Shown: in pieces, positions 18,157-25,841 of the stretch | Layout of the letters: every line of letters starts with the position of its first letter | Numbering within the stretch: position 1 is the stretch's first letter | DNA from: Clostridium sp. | Lineage (GTDB): Bacteria > Bacillota > Clostridia > TANB77 > CAG-508 | Direction of reading: 5' to 3' | Assembly: GCA_018371855.1 (NCBI GenBank) | Contig: JAHAKD010000001.1 | Span: 1-64,000 of the forward strand | DNA: 64,000 bases | Notes under the pieces: generated by a model | The model's input: the letters and a program-made list of their open reading frames with translations, nothing else | Told to the model about the DNA's origin: nothing | Databases searched by the model: none | Translations under genes and position numbers: made by a program

Positions 18157-19143
18157 ATGGCAATTTTGAAAAAAATATTAATAACTTTTGGAGGATGGAT
18201 ATGTTCATATATTTTATTCGCTTTAATAGTTGAAGTTTTAGGAATGAAGTTAGAGGGACAACTAATAGGTGTAGCACTTATAATATGTCCAACCATACTT
18301 TTTATTAGTTATATAATAAAAACAATTATAAATTTCAAAAATAAAAAAGATATAAAATTAGCTAGGGCATATAGAATTATATTATCAATTAGTATAATAT
18401 CAAATGCTTCAGGTAGTATTTCAAGTTTGTTTTTAGTGAATCAACAACTGGAAATGACTGACGAAATAGCAAAAAGTAAGAATAATAAAATTAATATGAT
18501 TGCTAATATATTAATTTATATTGCTACGATAGTTTCATTGCTATTAATTGGCTTAGTTGAAGCAAACTGGAAATTTATATGCATAGTAATAATGTATGGA
18601 GCTTTAGCATGTTTGTTAATTATAGCTATATTTATAAGTACTAGGAAAGAAAGAAAAGAAAATTTAGAAGCAATAGCAAGAGATGCCCATATGAGTAAAG
18701 GAAAACTTGTACTTATGCCGATAATCATTATAGTAATGGTTTTTGTAATTATTTTTGGAGTATCATTATTCAGCAGTGATTTTATTACAACAACGAAGCC
18801 GGATAAAAAAGCAGATATTAAAGTAAAGGACAATAATTACATTGAAAGCGAATTATCAGAAGACGATTATAAAAGAGTAGAAGAAGAAATTTCTAATATA
18901 CTAAATGGAGAAGTTGAATACAAAGAAATTAGTATGGAGGAAAATCTAAAAAATACATATGGCGAAAGATATAATAAAATTACATTTGTCGCAAATCTAG
19001 TAACTGATTCAGATGAAGAAAATAGTTATAATTTTATTTTTTACAAATATTTAACTTCATCAGACAAACATGAATTAGGAGAAATAGAGCCATATCTATA
19101 TTCTAAATCATCTACTATTGTAAAAAAAGATTGGTGCAATTAA
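18157..19143 (+). CDS. Hypothetical polytopic membrane protein with extracytoplasmic tail
   Basis: 328 residues. About five membrane helices in the first 200 residues, another at about 188-208, then a hydrophilic domain of about 110 residues presumably outside the cell. No known motif. ATG 18157 follows a strong GGGGGAT at 18144-18150. It resembles the many uncharacterised membrane proteins of gut Clostridia; I give no function. Confidence 0.65.
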   Translation: MAILKKILITFGGWICSYILFALIVEVLGMKLEGQLIGVALIICPTILFISYIIKTIINFKNKKDIKLARAYRIILSISIISNASGSISSLFLVNQQLEMTDEIAKSKNNKINMIANILIYIATIVSLLLIGLVEANWKFICIVIMYGALACLLIIAIFISTRKERKENLEAIARDAHMSKGKLVLMPIIIIVMVFVIIFGVSLFSSDFITTTKPDKKADIKVKDNNYIESELSEDDYKRVEEEISNILNGEVEYKEISMEENLKNTYGERYNKITFVANLVTDSDEENSYNFIFYKYLTSSDKHELGEIEPYLYSKSSTIVKKDWCN

Positions 19144-19170
19144 AATGACAAGTTTATATAGGAGAAAAAT

Positions 19171-19617
19171 ATGTTAAAAGAAGTAACAAGTAAAGATGAA
19201 ATTGAAAAATTTGGTAAATATAAAGTAGAGCTAATAAAAGAACATCAATATTATGCTAATAAATTAGGAATAAATGATAAAATGGTAGAAAAATATGATT
19301 TTGATAAAGCTATAAGATATGTTGGAATAAAAGGCTATCATCAATTTCTTCTTATTAATGATAAAAAAATTATAGGAATAATGGAATATAAAATAGAAAA
19401 ATCAGAAATCGATAATAAAGAAGTTCTGTATTTAAAAAATATTTTTATAAAAGAAGAATATAGAGGCAAGGGATTTGGAAGAAAAGTTATTAACGAACTA
19501 AAAAAATTAAATTATAGAATAGAATTAGAATGTTGGTATGGTATGCCTGCAAATAAATTTTATCAAGAACTAGGCTTTGAAAATCTAAAGACTCGTTATA
19601 TGTTTAAAACTGACTGA
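19171..19617 (+). CDS. GNAT-family N-acetyltransferase
   Basis: 148 residues. The acetyl-CoA pyrophosphate-binding loop EEYRGKGFGRKVI (motif A) and the C-terminal NKFYQELGFE are typical GNAT. The preceding strand LYLKNIFI completes the fold. The substrate is unknown. ATG 19171 follows AGGAG closely and the gene starts 27 bases after the previous stop. Confidence 0.85.
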   Translation: MLKEVTSKDEIEKFGKYKVELIKEHQYYANKLGINDKMVEKYDFDKAIRYVGIKGYHQFLLINDKKIIGIMEYKIEKSEIDNKEVLYLKNIFIKEEYRGKGFGRKVINELKKLNYRIELECWYGMPANKFYQELGFENLKTRYMFKTD

Positions 19618-19622
19618 AAAGA

Positions 19623-19772
19623 GCATTAATAGGAGTAGAAGATGATGAAAAATTAACAGAATATTTATGGAATATAGTAAAAGAGATTATAAAAAAAGAA
19701 GATTTGCTAAATGTAAATAAAAGCATAAATGCAGCTATTGAAAAAATACAATCATATTTTGGAACTTTATAA
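19623..19772 (+). pseudogene. Start-less coding remnant
   Basis: An open stretch reading ALIGVEDDEKLTEYLWNIV.. to ..AAIEKIQSYFGTL and a stop, with a stop just upstream (19611) and no start codon. It looks like the tail of a small helical protein whose 5' part was lost beside the GNAT gene. Family not recognised. Confidence 0.35.
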
Positions 19773-19808
19773 AAAAGTAGAAGAAATACAAGAAACTTAA
19801 AGTATAGT

Positions 19809-19855
19809 ATAAGAACAGATAGTTTGTTGAAAATTATCTGCTCTTATGTTATTAT
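19809..19855 (+). terminator. Terminator between the two GNAT genes
   Basis: 13-base arms (19809-19821 and 19835-19847) pair with one mismatch; the right arm is followed by GTTATTAT. Confidence 0.5.
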
Positions 19856-19884
19856 AACACCAAGAATTTATGGGGGAAAAATAA

Positions 19885-20364
19885 ATGATTGAAATTGTAG
19901 ATTATAAAGCTGAATATGCAAAAGAATTATCAGAAATAATATTAGACAACATATATAAAGTAAATATTAAAGATCACGGAAAAGAAGTAATAGATAGAAT
20001 TGCTAAGCATTTTACAGAACATGAAATTAAATCAAAATTTCCTAAAAGGTTTAAAAGTTTAGTAGCATTAAAAAATGGAAAAGTTGCGGGAACTGCAAGT
20101 ATTGATAAATATAATGGTGATACAACAAACACAAAATATATTATATTATCAGTATTTGTAAAATTACAAGAACATCATCAAGGAATAGGTAAAAAATTAA
20201 TAGAAAATATAGAAAGTATTGCAAAAGAAGCAAATTGTAAAGAATTATTTATACCTTCTTCTGTATATGCATGTGAATTTTATCGTAAATTTGGTTTTGA
20301 TTACTTAAATGGAAAAAAAGTTCAAAATGAGGATAAAGAATATACTTTAGTGAAGAAATATTAA
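19885..20364 (+). CDS. GNAT-family N-acetyltransferase
   Basis: 159 residues. GNAT motifs: YIILSVFVKLQEHHQGIGKKLIE (strand 4 and acetyl-CoA loop, Q/H-x-x-G-x-G/A variant, in pieces) and CEFYRKFGFDYL near the end. Not closely similar to the GNAT at 19171, so not a tandem copy. ATG 19885 follows TGGGGGAAA. Substrate unknown. Confidence 0.82.
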   Translation: MIEIVDYKAEYAKELSEIILDNIYKVNIKDHGKEVIDRIAKHFTEHEIKSKFPKRFKSLVALKNGKVAGTASIDKYNGDTTNTKYIILSVFVKLQEHHQGIGKKLIENIESIAKEANCKELFIPSSVYACEFYRKFGFDYLNGKKVQNEDKEYTLVKKY

Positions 20365-20386
20365 TGTATTTATTGGAGTACAAGTT

Positions 20387-20548
20387 ATGCAAATAAAATT
20401 ATTGGGAACAGGAGCTCCTCTGGTTAAAGAAAATAGTTCAGCTATATTAATTGATGAAGAGACAATTGTTGATGTGCCTAATGGTATATTAAAGCAAATG
20501 ATGAATATGAACTTAAGGCCGGAGAAAATATCAATATATGAATTTTAA
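20387..20548 (+). pseudogene. Truncated metallo-beta-lactamase-fold (RNase Z-like) gene, N-terminus only
   Basis: 53 residues starting MQIKLLGTGAPLVKENSSA and reading IDEETIVDVPNGILKQMM..LRPEKISIYEF, then a stop. This matches the first two strands of RNase Z-like MBL hydrolases, whose metal motif HxHxDH should follow immediately but is absent. A TTGGAG site precedes ATG 20387, so the fragment may still be translated. Confidence 0.6.
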
Positions 20549-20603
20549 ATATAAATTATATATAAATATAGAAAACTAAAGAAAAGGATAAAAAGGAGAA
20601 GAA

Positions 20604-21941
20604 ATGTCAAAAGAATCAGTAAAAAACTTTTTTAAAGATGTATTTAGTATAAATGAAAATAAAGCAACAAAAGCAGAGATAAAAGAATATATTATTTCAG
20701 GATCAAAACTAAAAGGTACCAATATGTGCATATTAATTTTAGCAATAATAATTGCATGTGTTGGTTTAAACATGAATTCTGTAGAAATGATTATAGGTGC
20801 AATGTTAATTTCTCCTATGATGGGAGCAATTATAGGAATGGGATATAACTTAGCAACTGGAGATATGAAATATTTTAAAAGAGCATTAGTAGCATTATGT
20901 ATTCAAATGGCAATAAGCTTAACAACATCAACAATATATTTTTTAATAACACCAATATCTACTCCGTCATCAGCACTATTATTAAGGACTGCTCCAACAA
21001 TTTGGGATGTTATTATAGCAATAACAGGAGGTCTTGCAGGTGGAATTGGAGTTACTAGGAAAGAAAAAGGAAATATCTTACCTGGAGTTGCAATAGCAAC
21101 AGGATTGGTACCACCACTTTGTACAGCTGGTTATGGGATATCAATGTTAAACATGAATTATTTTCTTGGGGCAATTTATATGTTTTTTATAAATGCATTT
21201 TTCATATGTGTTTCATCAATGATAGTATTTAGAATAATGAAGATGCCAAAGAAAAAAGGTGAAACTGCAAAAGAAACAAGAAAAATACAAAGAGATTTAA
21301 TTATAATTGCAATAATTACAATAATTCCAAGTATAATATTAGCATATCCAGTAGTAGTAAAAAGTGTTATAGAAGGAAATGTACAAAAATATTTAAATAA
21401 TGAATTTACATATCCAGAAACACAAATTGTAAAATCAAATATTGATACACAAAGTAAAGAAATAAAGCTAGTACTTATAGGTAAAGTATTAGATGAAGAA
21501 GAGATAATGAATCTTACAAATAAATTAAGTGAATATAATTTACAAGATATGAATTTAAAAATAACACAAACAGAAGTTGAAGAAGGAATTACAAAAGAAG
21601 AGATAGAAGAATATAAAAAAGAAAAGAATACAGAAGAATTTTCAACTCTAACAGAAGCAAAGCAGAATACAGATATCTCTGAAATTAAGCAAACAACAAA
21701 TTTAGATAAAAATAAAATTTTAGAAGAATTGAAAAATAAACATTCAACTGTGCAAGATGTTTCTATAACAAACAATAAAACAATTACAACAAATAATAAT
21801 GATAATCAAACAATAATAGTTACAGTTACATTAAATGGAAGTTTATCACAAGATGAAGAAGAAGAATTAAATAAAGATATTAAAGAATTAGTAGGAGATA
21901 ATATTTTAATTAATAAAACTATTGTAAATGCAAATAAATAA
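20604..21941 (+). CDS. DUF389 membrane protein (TIGR00341-like)
   Basis: 445 residues. Conserved DUF389 helices: LNMNSVEMIIGAMLISPMMG, AITGGLAGGIGVTRKEKG and LPGVAIATGLVPPLCTAGYG, with about six membrane spans, then a long charged C-terminal domain (from about 265) rich in Glu, Lys and Asn. Function of the family is not established. ATG 20604 follows AAAAGGAGAAGAA. Confidence 0.85.
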   Translation: MSKESVKNFFKDVFSINENKATKAEIKEYIISGSKLKGTNMCILILAIIIACVGLNMNSVEMIIGAMLISPMMGAIIGMGYNLATGDMKYFKRALVALCIQMAISLTTSTIYFLITPISTPSSALLLRTAPTIWDVIIAITGGLAGGIGVTRKEKGNILPGVAIATGLVPPLCTAGYGISMLNMNYFLGAIYMFFINAFFICVSSMIVFRIMKMPKKKGETAKETRKIQRDLIIIAIITIIPSIILAYPVVVKSVIEGNVQKYLNNEFTYPETQIVKSNIDTQSKEIKLVLIGKVLDEEEIMNLTNKLSEYNLQDMNLKITQTEVEEGITKEEIEEYKKEKNTEEFSTLTEAKQNTDISEIKQTTNLDKNKILEELKNKHSTVQDVSITNNKTITTNNNDNQTIIVTVTLNGSLSQDEEEELNKDIKELVGDNILINKTIVNANK

Positions 21942-22003
21942 AAATATTAACGAAGGACTAGGTTGTGGCAAAATCAATTTTAAAGTAATTAGGAGATTTA
22001 ATT

Positions 22004-22948
22004 ATGATTAAGCAAACGAAACAAAAAGACGATAATTCGCAAAAACAATATAAAGCTGATAAAAAACTACTTATTAATAATGCTAAACGATATACTAATT
22101 ATTTAGAGCAAGCAATGGATAGGTTGAAAAAAGTACAAACTGTGTATACTCTTGACTCAAAGGAATATAAACATGCTTATGATGAAGTGCAAAGATGGAA
22201 ATATAATGTTGATGAATCAAAATTACAGTTAAAATTTATTAGACCTGGTAATCAATTAGATATAGGATATAGAAATTATCAATATGACAATTTTGTTAAT
22301 AAATTACGAGAAGTGTTTCCAGACGATTTAGATTTAAGATTTCATGGAACAACAATTTATTATGCAGAGCAGATAATAAAAACAGGTAGAATTACATCAA
22401 CAGCTGATAGATATAATGGATATATAAAATCAACTGATTTAAGTGGTGAAATTTCTGCTTCGAATATAGAAACAATCGATACAACAATTTCCTTTTTTTC
22501 AGATCTTATTTCATACCAGCGTTCATTACCTTGTGGGTGTGTGTTTGCATTAACACCTAACCCGGAAACAGATATTGATTTTCCAAATGTTATGAAAGCA
22601 GTAGATTTTAAAAAAGATCCATCTAGGTTATTTGCTATATTTACAACTCCAGAAAATACGCCTAAAGTTAAAAAATGGATAAATGAAGCGGGGTTGGATT
22701 CGGATAAAGTATATACTTTTGAAGGTTTTTTGGAAGCAATTCAAGAGAAATCTAAAGAGACAAAGTTTGGAAAAACTCAAAAACTTGATTGTGTTCAAGA
22801 TATACCTAATAATTTTGGAATTGAAGAAATACAGAAAATTGCATCAAATAGCAGGACAAGTCGTTTAGCTAATTTACAATCAAAATTAAAAAGTATCTTT
22901 TCGATAAAAAGAATGGAGGAAAAAGATTATGGAACAGATAGAGATTAG
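22004..22948 (+). CDS. ADP-ribosyltransferase-like protein of a two-gene module (copy 1)
   Basis: 314 residues, soluble, no signal peptide. An N-terminal coiled region (about 15-75) precedes a domain opening with DLDLRFHGTTIYYAEQIIKTG, the pattern of the first strand and helix of ART/PARP-fold enzymes (H-G-T then an I-I-K-x-G helix). A later RYNGYI and GCVFALTP could supply the other NAD-pocket strands. The assignment is inferred from this pattern. The last 20 bases overlap the partner gene. A second, diverged pair lies at 56.4-57.9 kb. Confidence 0.5.
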   Translation: MIKQTKQKDDNSQKQYKADKKLLINNAKRYTNYLEQAMDRLKKVQTVYTLDSKEYKHAYDEVQRWKYNVDESKLQLKFIRPGNQLDIGYRNYQYDNFVNKLREVFPDDLDLRFHGTTIYYAEQIIKTGRITSTADRYNGYIKSTDLSGEISASNIETIDTTISFFSDLISYQRSLPCGCVFALTPNPETDIDFPNVMKAVDFKKDPSRLFAIFTTPENTPKVKKWINEAGLDSDKVYTFEGFLEAIQEKSKETKFGKTQKLDCVQDIPNNFGIEEIQKIASNSRTSRLANLQSKLKSIFSIKRMEEKDYGTDRD

Positions 22949-23363
22949 TAATGCTGCAAATGAAGTCTTAAGTATTTGTGAGTATATTAATCCGAAATTT
23001 GTAGCAAAGATTCCTACCGATTTTATGATAAAGTTAAAGGAACTAGCAACTAATTCAAATAATTGCATAAAGATAGACATTAATAAAAAGTTAAGTGAAC
23101 AAGAAATTTCAGAAACGGGAAAAGATTTAATTACATTAATTTATTATAGTTATTTGGCAACAGAAGAAGAAAAACAGCAACTTCAAGAGAGTTGGAATAA
23201 AAATGATTCAATTTATGCAGAATATATTAAGCAAAAATATGATCCAAATAATATATTTAAAAAACAAGAAAATGTTAAAAATGATAATAAAGAAATAATT
23301 GAATATAAGAAAAACTTTATAACTAGAATTTTAGAAAAGTTAAGAAATAAATTTAAGTCCTAA
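22929..23363 (+). CDS. Small partner protein of the ART-like module (copy 1)
   Basis: 144 residues, helical, with an N-terminal NEVLSICEYI, a central KIPTDFMIKLKEL, LITLIYYSYLATEEEKQQL, and a basic amphipathic C-terminal helix after a low-complexity linker. ATG 22929 follows GGAGG (22914-22918) and overlaps the upstream gene by 20 bases, so translation is coupled. The gene at 57416 shares the same landmarks at the same spacing (NEVYSVLNLL, KLPNNVYEFIK, YWATLEEQRELI). Role unknown; an immunity or antitoxin partner is one possibility. Confidence 0.55.
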   Translation: MEQIEISNAANEVLSICEYINPKFVAKIPTDFMIKLKELATNSNNCIKIDINKKLSEQEISETGKDLITLIYYSYLATEEEKQQLQESWNKNDSIYAEYIKQKYDPNNIFKKQENVKNDNKEIIEYKKNFITRILEKLRNKFKS

Positions 23364-23410
23364 AAAATATTAAACAGTTACATAAATTATGTATAACTCA
23401 TATAATACAT

Positions 23411-23452
23411 AAACTATATACTTTAATGTATATAGTTTTTCTTGTTTTTAGT
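23411..23452 (+). terminator. Terminator after ART-like module 1
   Basis: AAACTATATAC pairs with GTATATAGTTT around TTTAAT, followed by TTTCTTGTTTTT. Confidence 0.75.
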
Positions 23453-23467
23453 AGGAGGAATGATTTG

Positions 23468-24451
23468 GTGGAAAGTATAAATATTATAGGTAATACACCA
23501 ATGATAAAAATTAATTATGAATTTAATAATAGACCAAAATACATATATGCTAAATTAGAGTACTATAATTTAACTGGAAGCATAAAAGATAGAGTGGCTT
23601 TTTACATATTAAAAAATGGTAAAGCAAAAGGAACTTTAAAAGAAAATATGCCAATAATAGAAGCAACAAGTGGCAATACAGGAATTTCATTAGCTGCAAT
23701 AGGAAAGAAATATAAGCACAAAGTATATATTTTTATGCCTGATTGGGTAAGCAAAGAAAGAATAGATTTAATGAAAGGATATGGAGCAGAAGTACTTCTA
23801 TATTCAAAAGAAGAGGGAGGATTTATAAGATGTATAGAAGAGGCAAAAAAGTTAGCCATGGCTAAAAAAGGTTTTTTAGCTAATCAATTTGCAAATAATG
23901 ATAATTTTTTAGCACATTATGAAACAACAGGAAAAGAAATTATAGCTCAAGTTCCAGAAAATATATATGGTTTTGTGTCTGGTGTTGGAACTGGTGGTAC
24001 TTTAATGGGAACTGGTAAAAGATTGAAAGAAAAGTTTGAAAACTTACAAATAGTAGCAATAGAGCCAGATAAAATGCCTCTAATTACTAATTTGAAATAT
24101 CATAAAACTATACAGAGTAATGGAACTCATAAAATAGAAGGTATTGGTGATGAATTTGTGCCAGATTTAATAGACGAAAATGAAATAGATGATGTTTTAT
24201 TAGTAAATGATGATGATTCAATAAATATGGCTAAAAAATTGGCAAAGGAATTAGGTCTGGGAGTTGGGATTTCTTCAGGAGCAAATTTAATAGGAAGTAT
24301 TTTATTAAATGAAAAAATAGATAAACCAGTAGTTACTATATTTGCAGATGATAATAAAAAGTATTTATCTACAGATTTGTTTAAAGAATTTAGAACAAAA
24401 GATGAATGGATTTCTAGTAAGATAAAATTAATTGATTATTATATTATATAA
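23468..24451 (+). CDS. PLP-dependent cysteine synthase family protein
   Basis: 327 residues. Family landmarks: IIGNTPMIK, the PLP-lysine segment NLTGSIKDRVA, ATSGNTGISLA, phosphate-cup GVGTGGTLMGTG and GVGISSGAN. Likely joins sulfide to O-acetylserine to give cysteine; cystathionine beta-synthase-like use is possible. GTG 23468 is chosen because AGGAGG (23453-23458 region) is 9 bases upstream and homologues start at this point; the frame runs upstream into the terminator. No cysE is adjacent. Confidence 0.88.
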   Translation: MESINIIGNTPMIKINYEFNNRPKYIYAKLEYYNLTGSIKDRVAFYILKNGKAKGTLKENMPIIEATSGNTGISLAAIGKKYKHKVYIFMPDWVSKERIDLMKGYGAEVLLYSKEEGGFIRCIEEAKKLAMAKKGFLANQFANNDNFLAHYETTGKEIIAQVPENIYGFVSGVGTGGTLMGTGKRLKEKFENLQIVAIEPDKMPLITNLKYHKTIQSNGTHKIEGIGDEFVPDLIDENEIDDVLLVNDDDSINMAKKLAKELGLGVGISSGANLIGSILLNEKIDKPVVTIFADDNKKYLSTDLFKEFRTKDEWISSKIKLIDYYII

Positions 24452-24460
24452 AAAAGAAAG

Positions 24461-24511
24461 CCCCGCAGGGTCAATCAAGTAAAATTATTCTAGTAAATTG
24501 ACTCCGCGGGG
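24461..24511 (-). terminator. GC-rich terminator shared by convergent genes
   Basis: CCCCGCaGgGTCAAT pairs with ATTGACtCCGCGGGG. On the minus strand the stem is followed by CTTTCTTTTTT, so it chiefly ends the minus-strand gene at 24521; it also lies just after the cysteine synthase stop. Its GC content stands out from the area. Confidence 0.75.
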
Positions 24512-24520
24512 AAAAGTGTT

Positions 24521-24859
24521 TTAATTTACAGAAATCGGTGAAATTGTATAAACGTTGTAACCACCCATTTCTTCCCGCTTTGTTACATTTGCAAAAGAAA
24601 AGCAGTGGTGGCTGTCAAAAAAATGTAGATATTTGTTTACAAATTTTTGACAAAATGACAGTTCTACATCGGTATCGATATGATATCCAGCTACCATATC
24701 ATACTCTTCTTCTAACTGAGCTTTAGCGTTGAATATTGCACAAGTTTCTATTGTGCAGTCTATTCCAGCTTCGTTCAGAGTATGAGTCAAGAGCTTAACC
24801 ATATCGTTTAATTTTTCGTTCCGATTTCTTGAATCATAAAGTAAAATCACTTTTTTCAT
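24521..24859 (-). CDS. Hypothetical protein, foreign-looking orphan
   Basis: 112 residues on the opposite strand to almost all neighbours. It begins KKVILLYDSRNRNEKLNDMV (a beta strand and helix like a flavodoxin-type or Rossmann start) and has several cysteines and histidines near the end (FFDSHHCFSF). I do not recognise the family. A perfect TAAGGAGGT precedes the ATG. Base composition is visibly richer in G+C than the surroundings, and it uses the codon CGG twice for arginine (NRN and KRE), a codon not used normally elsewhere in the window, suggesting transfer. Confidence 0.65.
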   Translation of the reverse strand: MKKVILLYDSRNRNEKLNDMVKLLTHTLNEAGIDCTIETCAIFNAKAQLEEEYDMVAGYHIDTDVELSFCQKFVNKYLHFFDSHHCFSFANVTKREEMGGYNVYTISPISVN

Positions 24860-24876
24860 ATACTGTACCTCCTTAA

Positions 24877-24891
24877 AGGGGAAAAACCCCT
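24877..24891 (-). promoter_or_regulatory. Leader hairpin beside the ribosome binding site
   Basis: On the minus strand AGGGG-TTTTT-CCCCT forms a tight hairpin directly upstream of TAAGGAGGT. It may protect the 5' end of the mRNA or modulate ribosome access. Confidence 0.4.
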
Positions 24892-24928
24892 GATGAAAAA
24901 TATTTAAATTGTTTATAGGTTAACTTAT

Positions 24929-24957
24929 ATTATACCATATTCTGTAAATAAAAACAA
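24929..24957 (-). promoter_or_regulatory. Promoter of the minus-strand orphan gene
   Basis: Read on the minus strand: TTGTTT (24957-24952), 17 bases, TATAAT (24934-24929), with TGG forming an extended -10. The leader to the start codon is about 60 bases. Confidence 0.6.
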
Positions 24958-24971
24958 TATTTAGAATAGTG

Positions 24972-25038
24972 ACTAGCAAAGTATAAAGAATAATAAACTA
25001 GCAAAATATTTGCTAAACTTTAAAAAAATTTGTATAAT
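24972..25038 (+). promoter_or_regulatory. Promoter with overlapping palindrome upstream of the 25066 gene
   Basis: TTGCTA (25010-25015), 17 bases, TATAAT (25033-25038). The -35 overlaps a perfect inverted repeat TAGCAAA-ATA-TTTGCTA (24999-25015), and a further direct copy ACTAGCAAA is at 24972-24980, 25 bases before its twin at 24997. This arrangement fits a repressor operator; no regulator gene is adjacent. Confidence 0.5.
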
Positions 25039-25065
25039 CTATATGTAAAATAAAGTGAGGTAAAT

Positions 25066-25809
25066 ATGGAAAAAGAAGAAATTTTAGATAAAGTAGAAAT
25101 ATTAATTAAAATGTATAAAGAAGGAAAACTAGGAGGAGAAATAATGCCAGAAGATGCTAATCCTAACTTAGAAAAAGCATCACTAGAAAATTATTTATAT
25201 TTTACATTACCGATGGCATTAAATTATCAAAGAAATTCATATAAATTATGGGAAAGTACATTACAAACATATCAGGATTGTAAAACAAAATTTGTATTTG
25301 AACCAAAAAAATGCGTAACTAAAAAATTTGAAGATGTACAAGAAGCATTAACAAAATATAAAGTGGCATTACAAAAACAGAAACAAACCGAAATTTGGAT
25401 AAAACTATGTAATACTTTTATAGAATTATTTGATGGTGATATAAGAAAATTATTTGATATGTTTGGCAATGATGTAGATAAAATTAGAGCGTTTATTCAA
25501 GTAAAAAATAAGAAAAAATTTCCGTATTTATCAGGAACAAAAATATGTAATTATTGGTTATATGTAATTTATCAATATACAGATAGAAAATATAAAAATA
25601 TAGACCATTTAACAGTAGCACCAGATACACATGTGTGTAAAGCTACATTAAAGTTAGGATTAATTAGTAATGAGGAATTTAATTCTAGCAATGTTCAATC
25701 AATTGTAATAAAAAGATGGCAGGAACTATTAAATGATACGAAGTATAAGCCTATAGATGTACACACTCCACTTTGGTTATGGAGTAGAAATGGTTTTATA
25801 GAAATATAA
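25066..25809 (+). CDS. Hypothetical protein, possible HhH-GPD-type DNA glycosylase relative
   Basis: 247 residues, soluble, mostly helical. FPYLSGTKICNYWLYVI followed by HLTVAPDTHVCKATLKLG resembles the helix-hairpin-helix and catalytic-aspartate segment of endonuclease III/AGOG-like enzymes (K-x-x-x-W then PxDxHV), which is the only hint of function. The match is by pattern only and no iron-sulfur cysteine cluster is seen. ATG 25066 follows GTGAGGTAAAT. The next gene begins 32 bases after its stop. Confidence 0.5.
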   Translation: MEKEEILDKVEILIKMYKEGKLGGEIMPEDANPNLEKASLENYLYFTLPMALNYQRNSYKLWESTLQTYQDCKTKFVFEPKKCVTKKFEDVQEALTKYKVALQKQKQTEIWIKLCNTFIELFDGDIRKLFDMFGNDVDKIRAFIQVKNKKKFPYLSGTKICNYWLYVIYQYTDRKYKNIDHLTVAPDTHVCKATLKLGLISNEEFNSSNVQSIVIKRWQELLNDTKYKPIDVHTPLWLWSRNGFIEI

Positions 25810-25841
25810 ATTACATATTGACCGCAATTTGGGAGGAAAAA

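Noticed and set aside
21176..21775. Long open frame on the minus strand
   Set aside because: It lies wholly opposite the DUF389 coding sequence and has the Ser/Phe/Ile composition of an antisense shadow.
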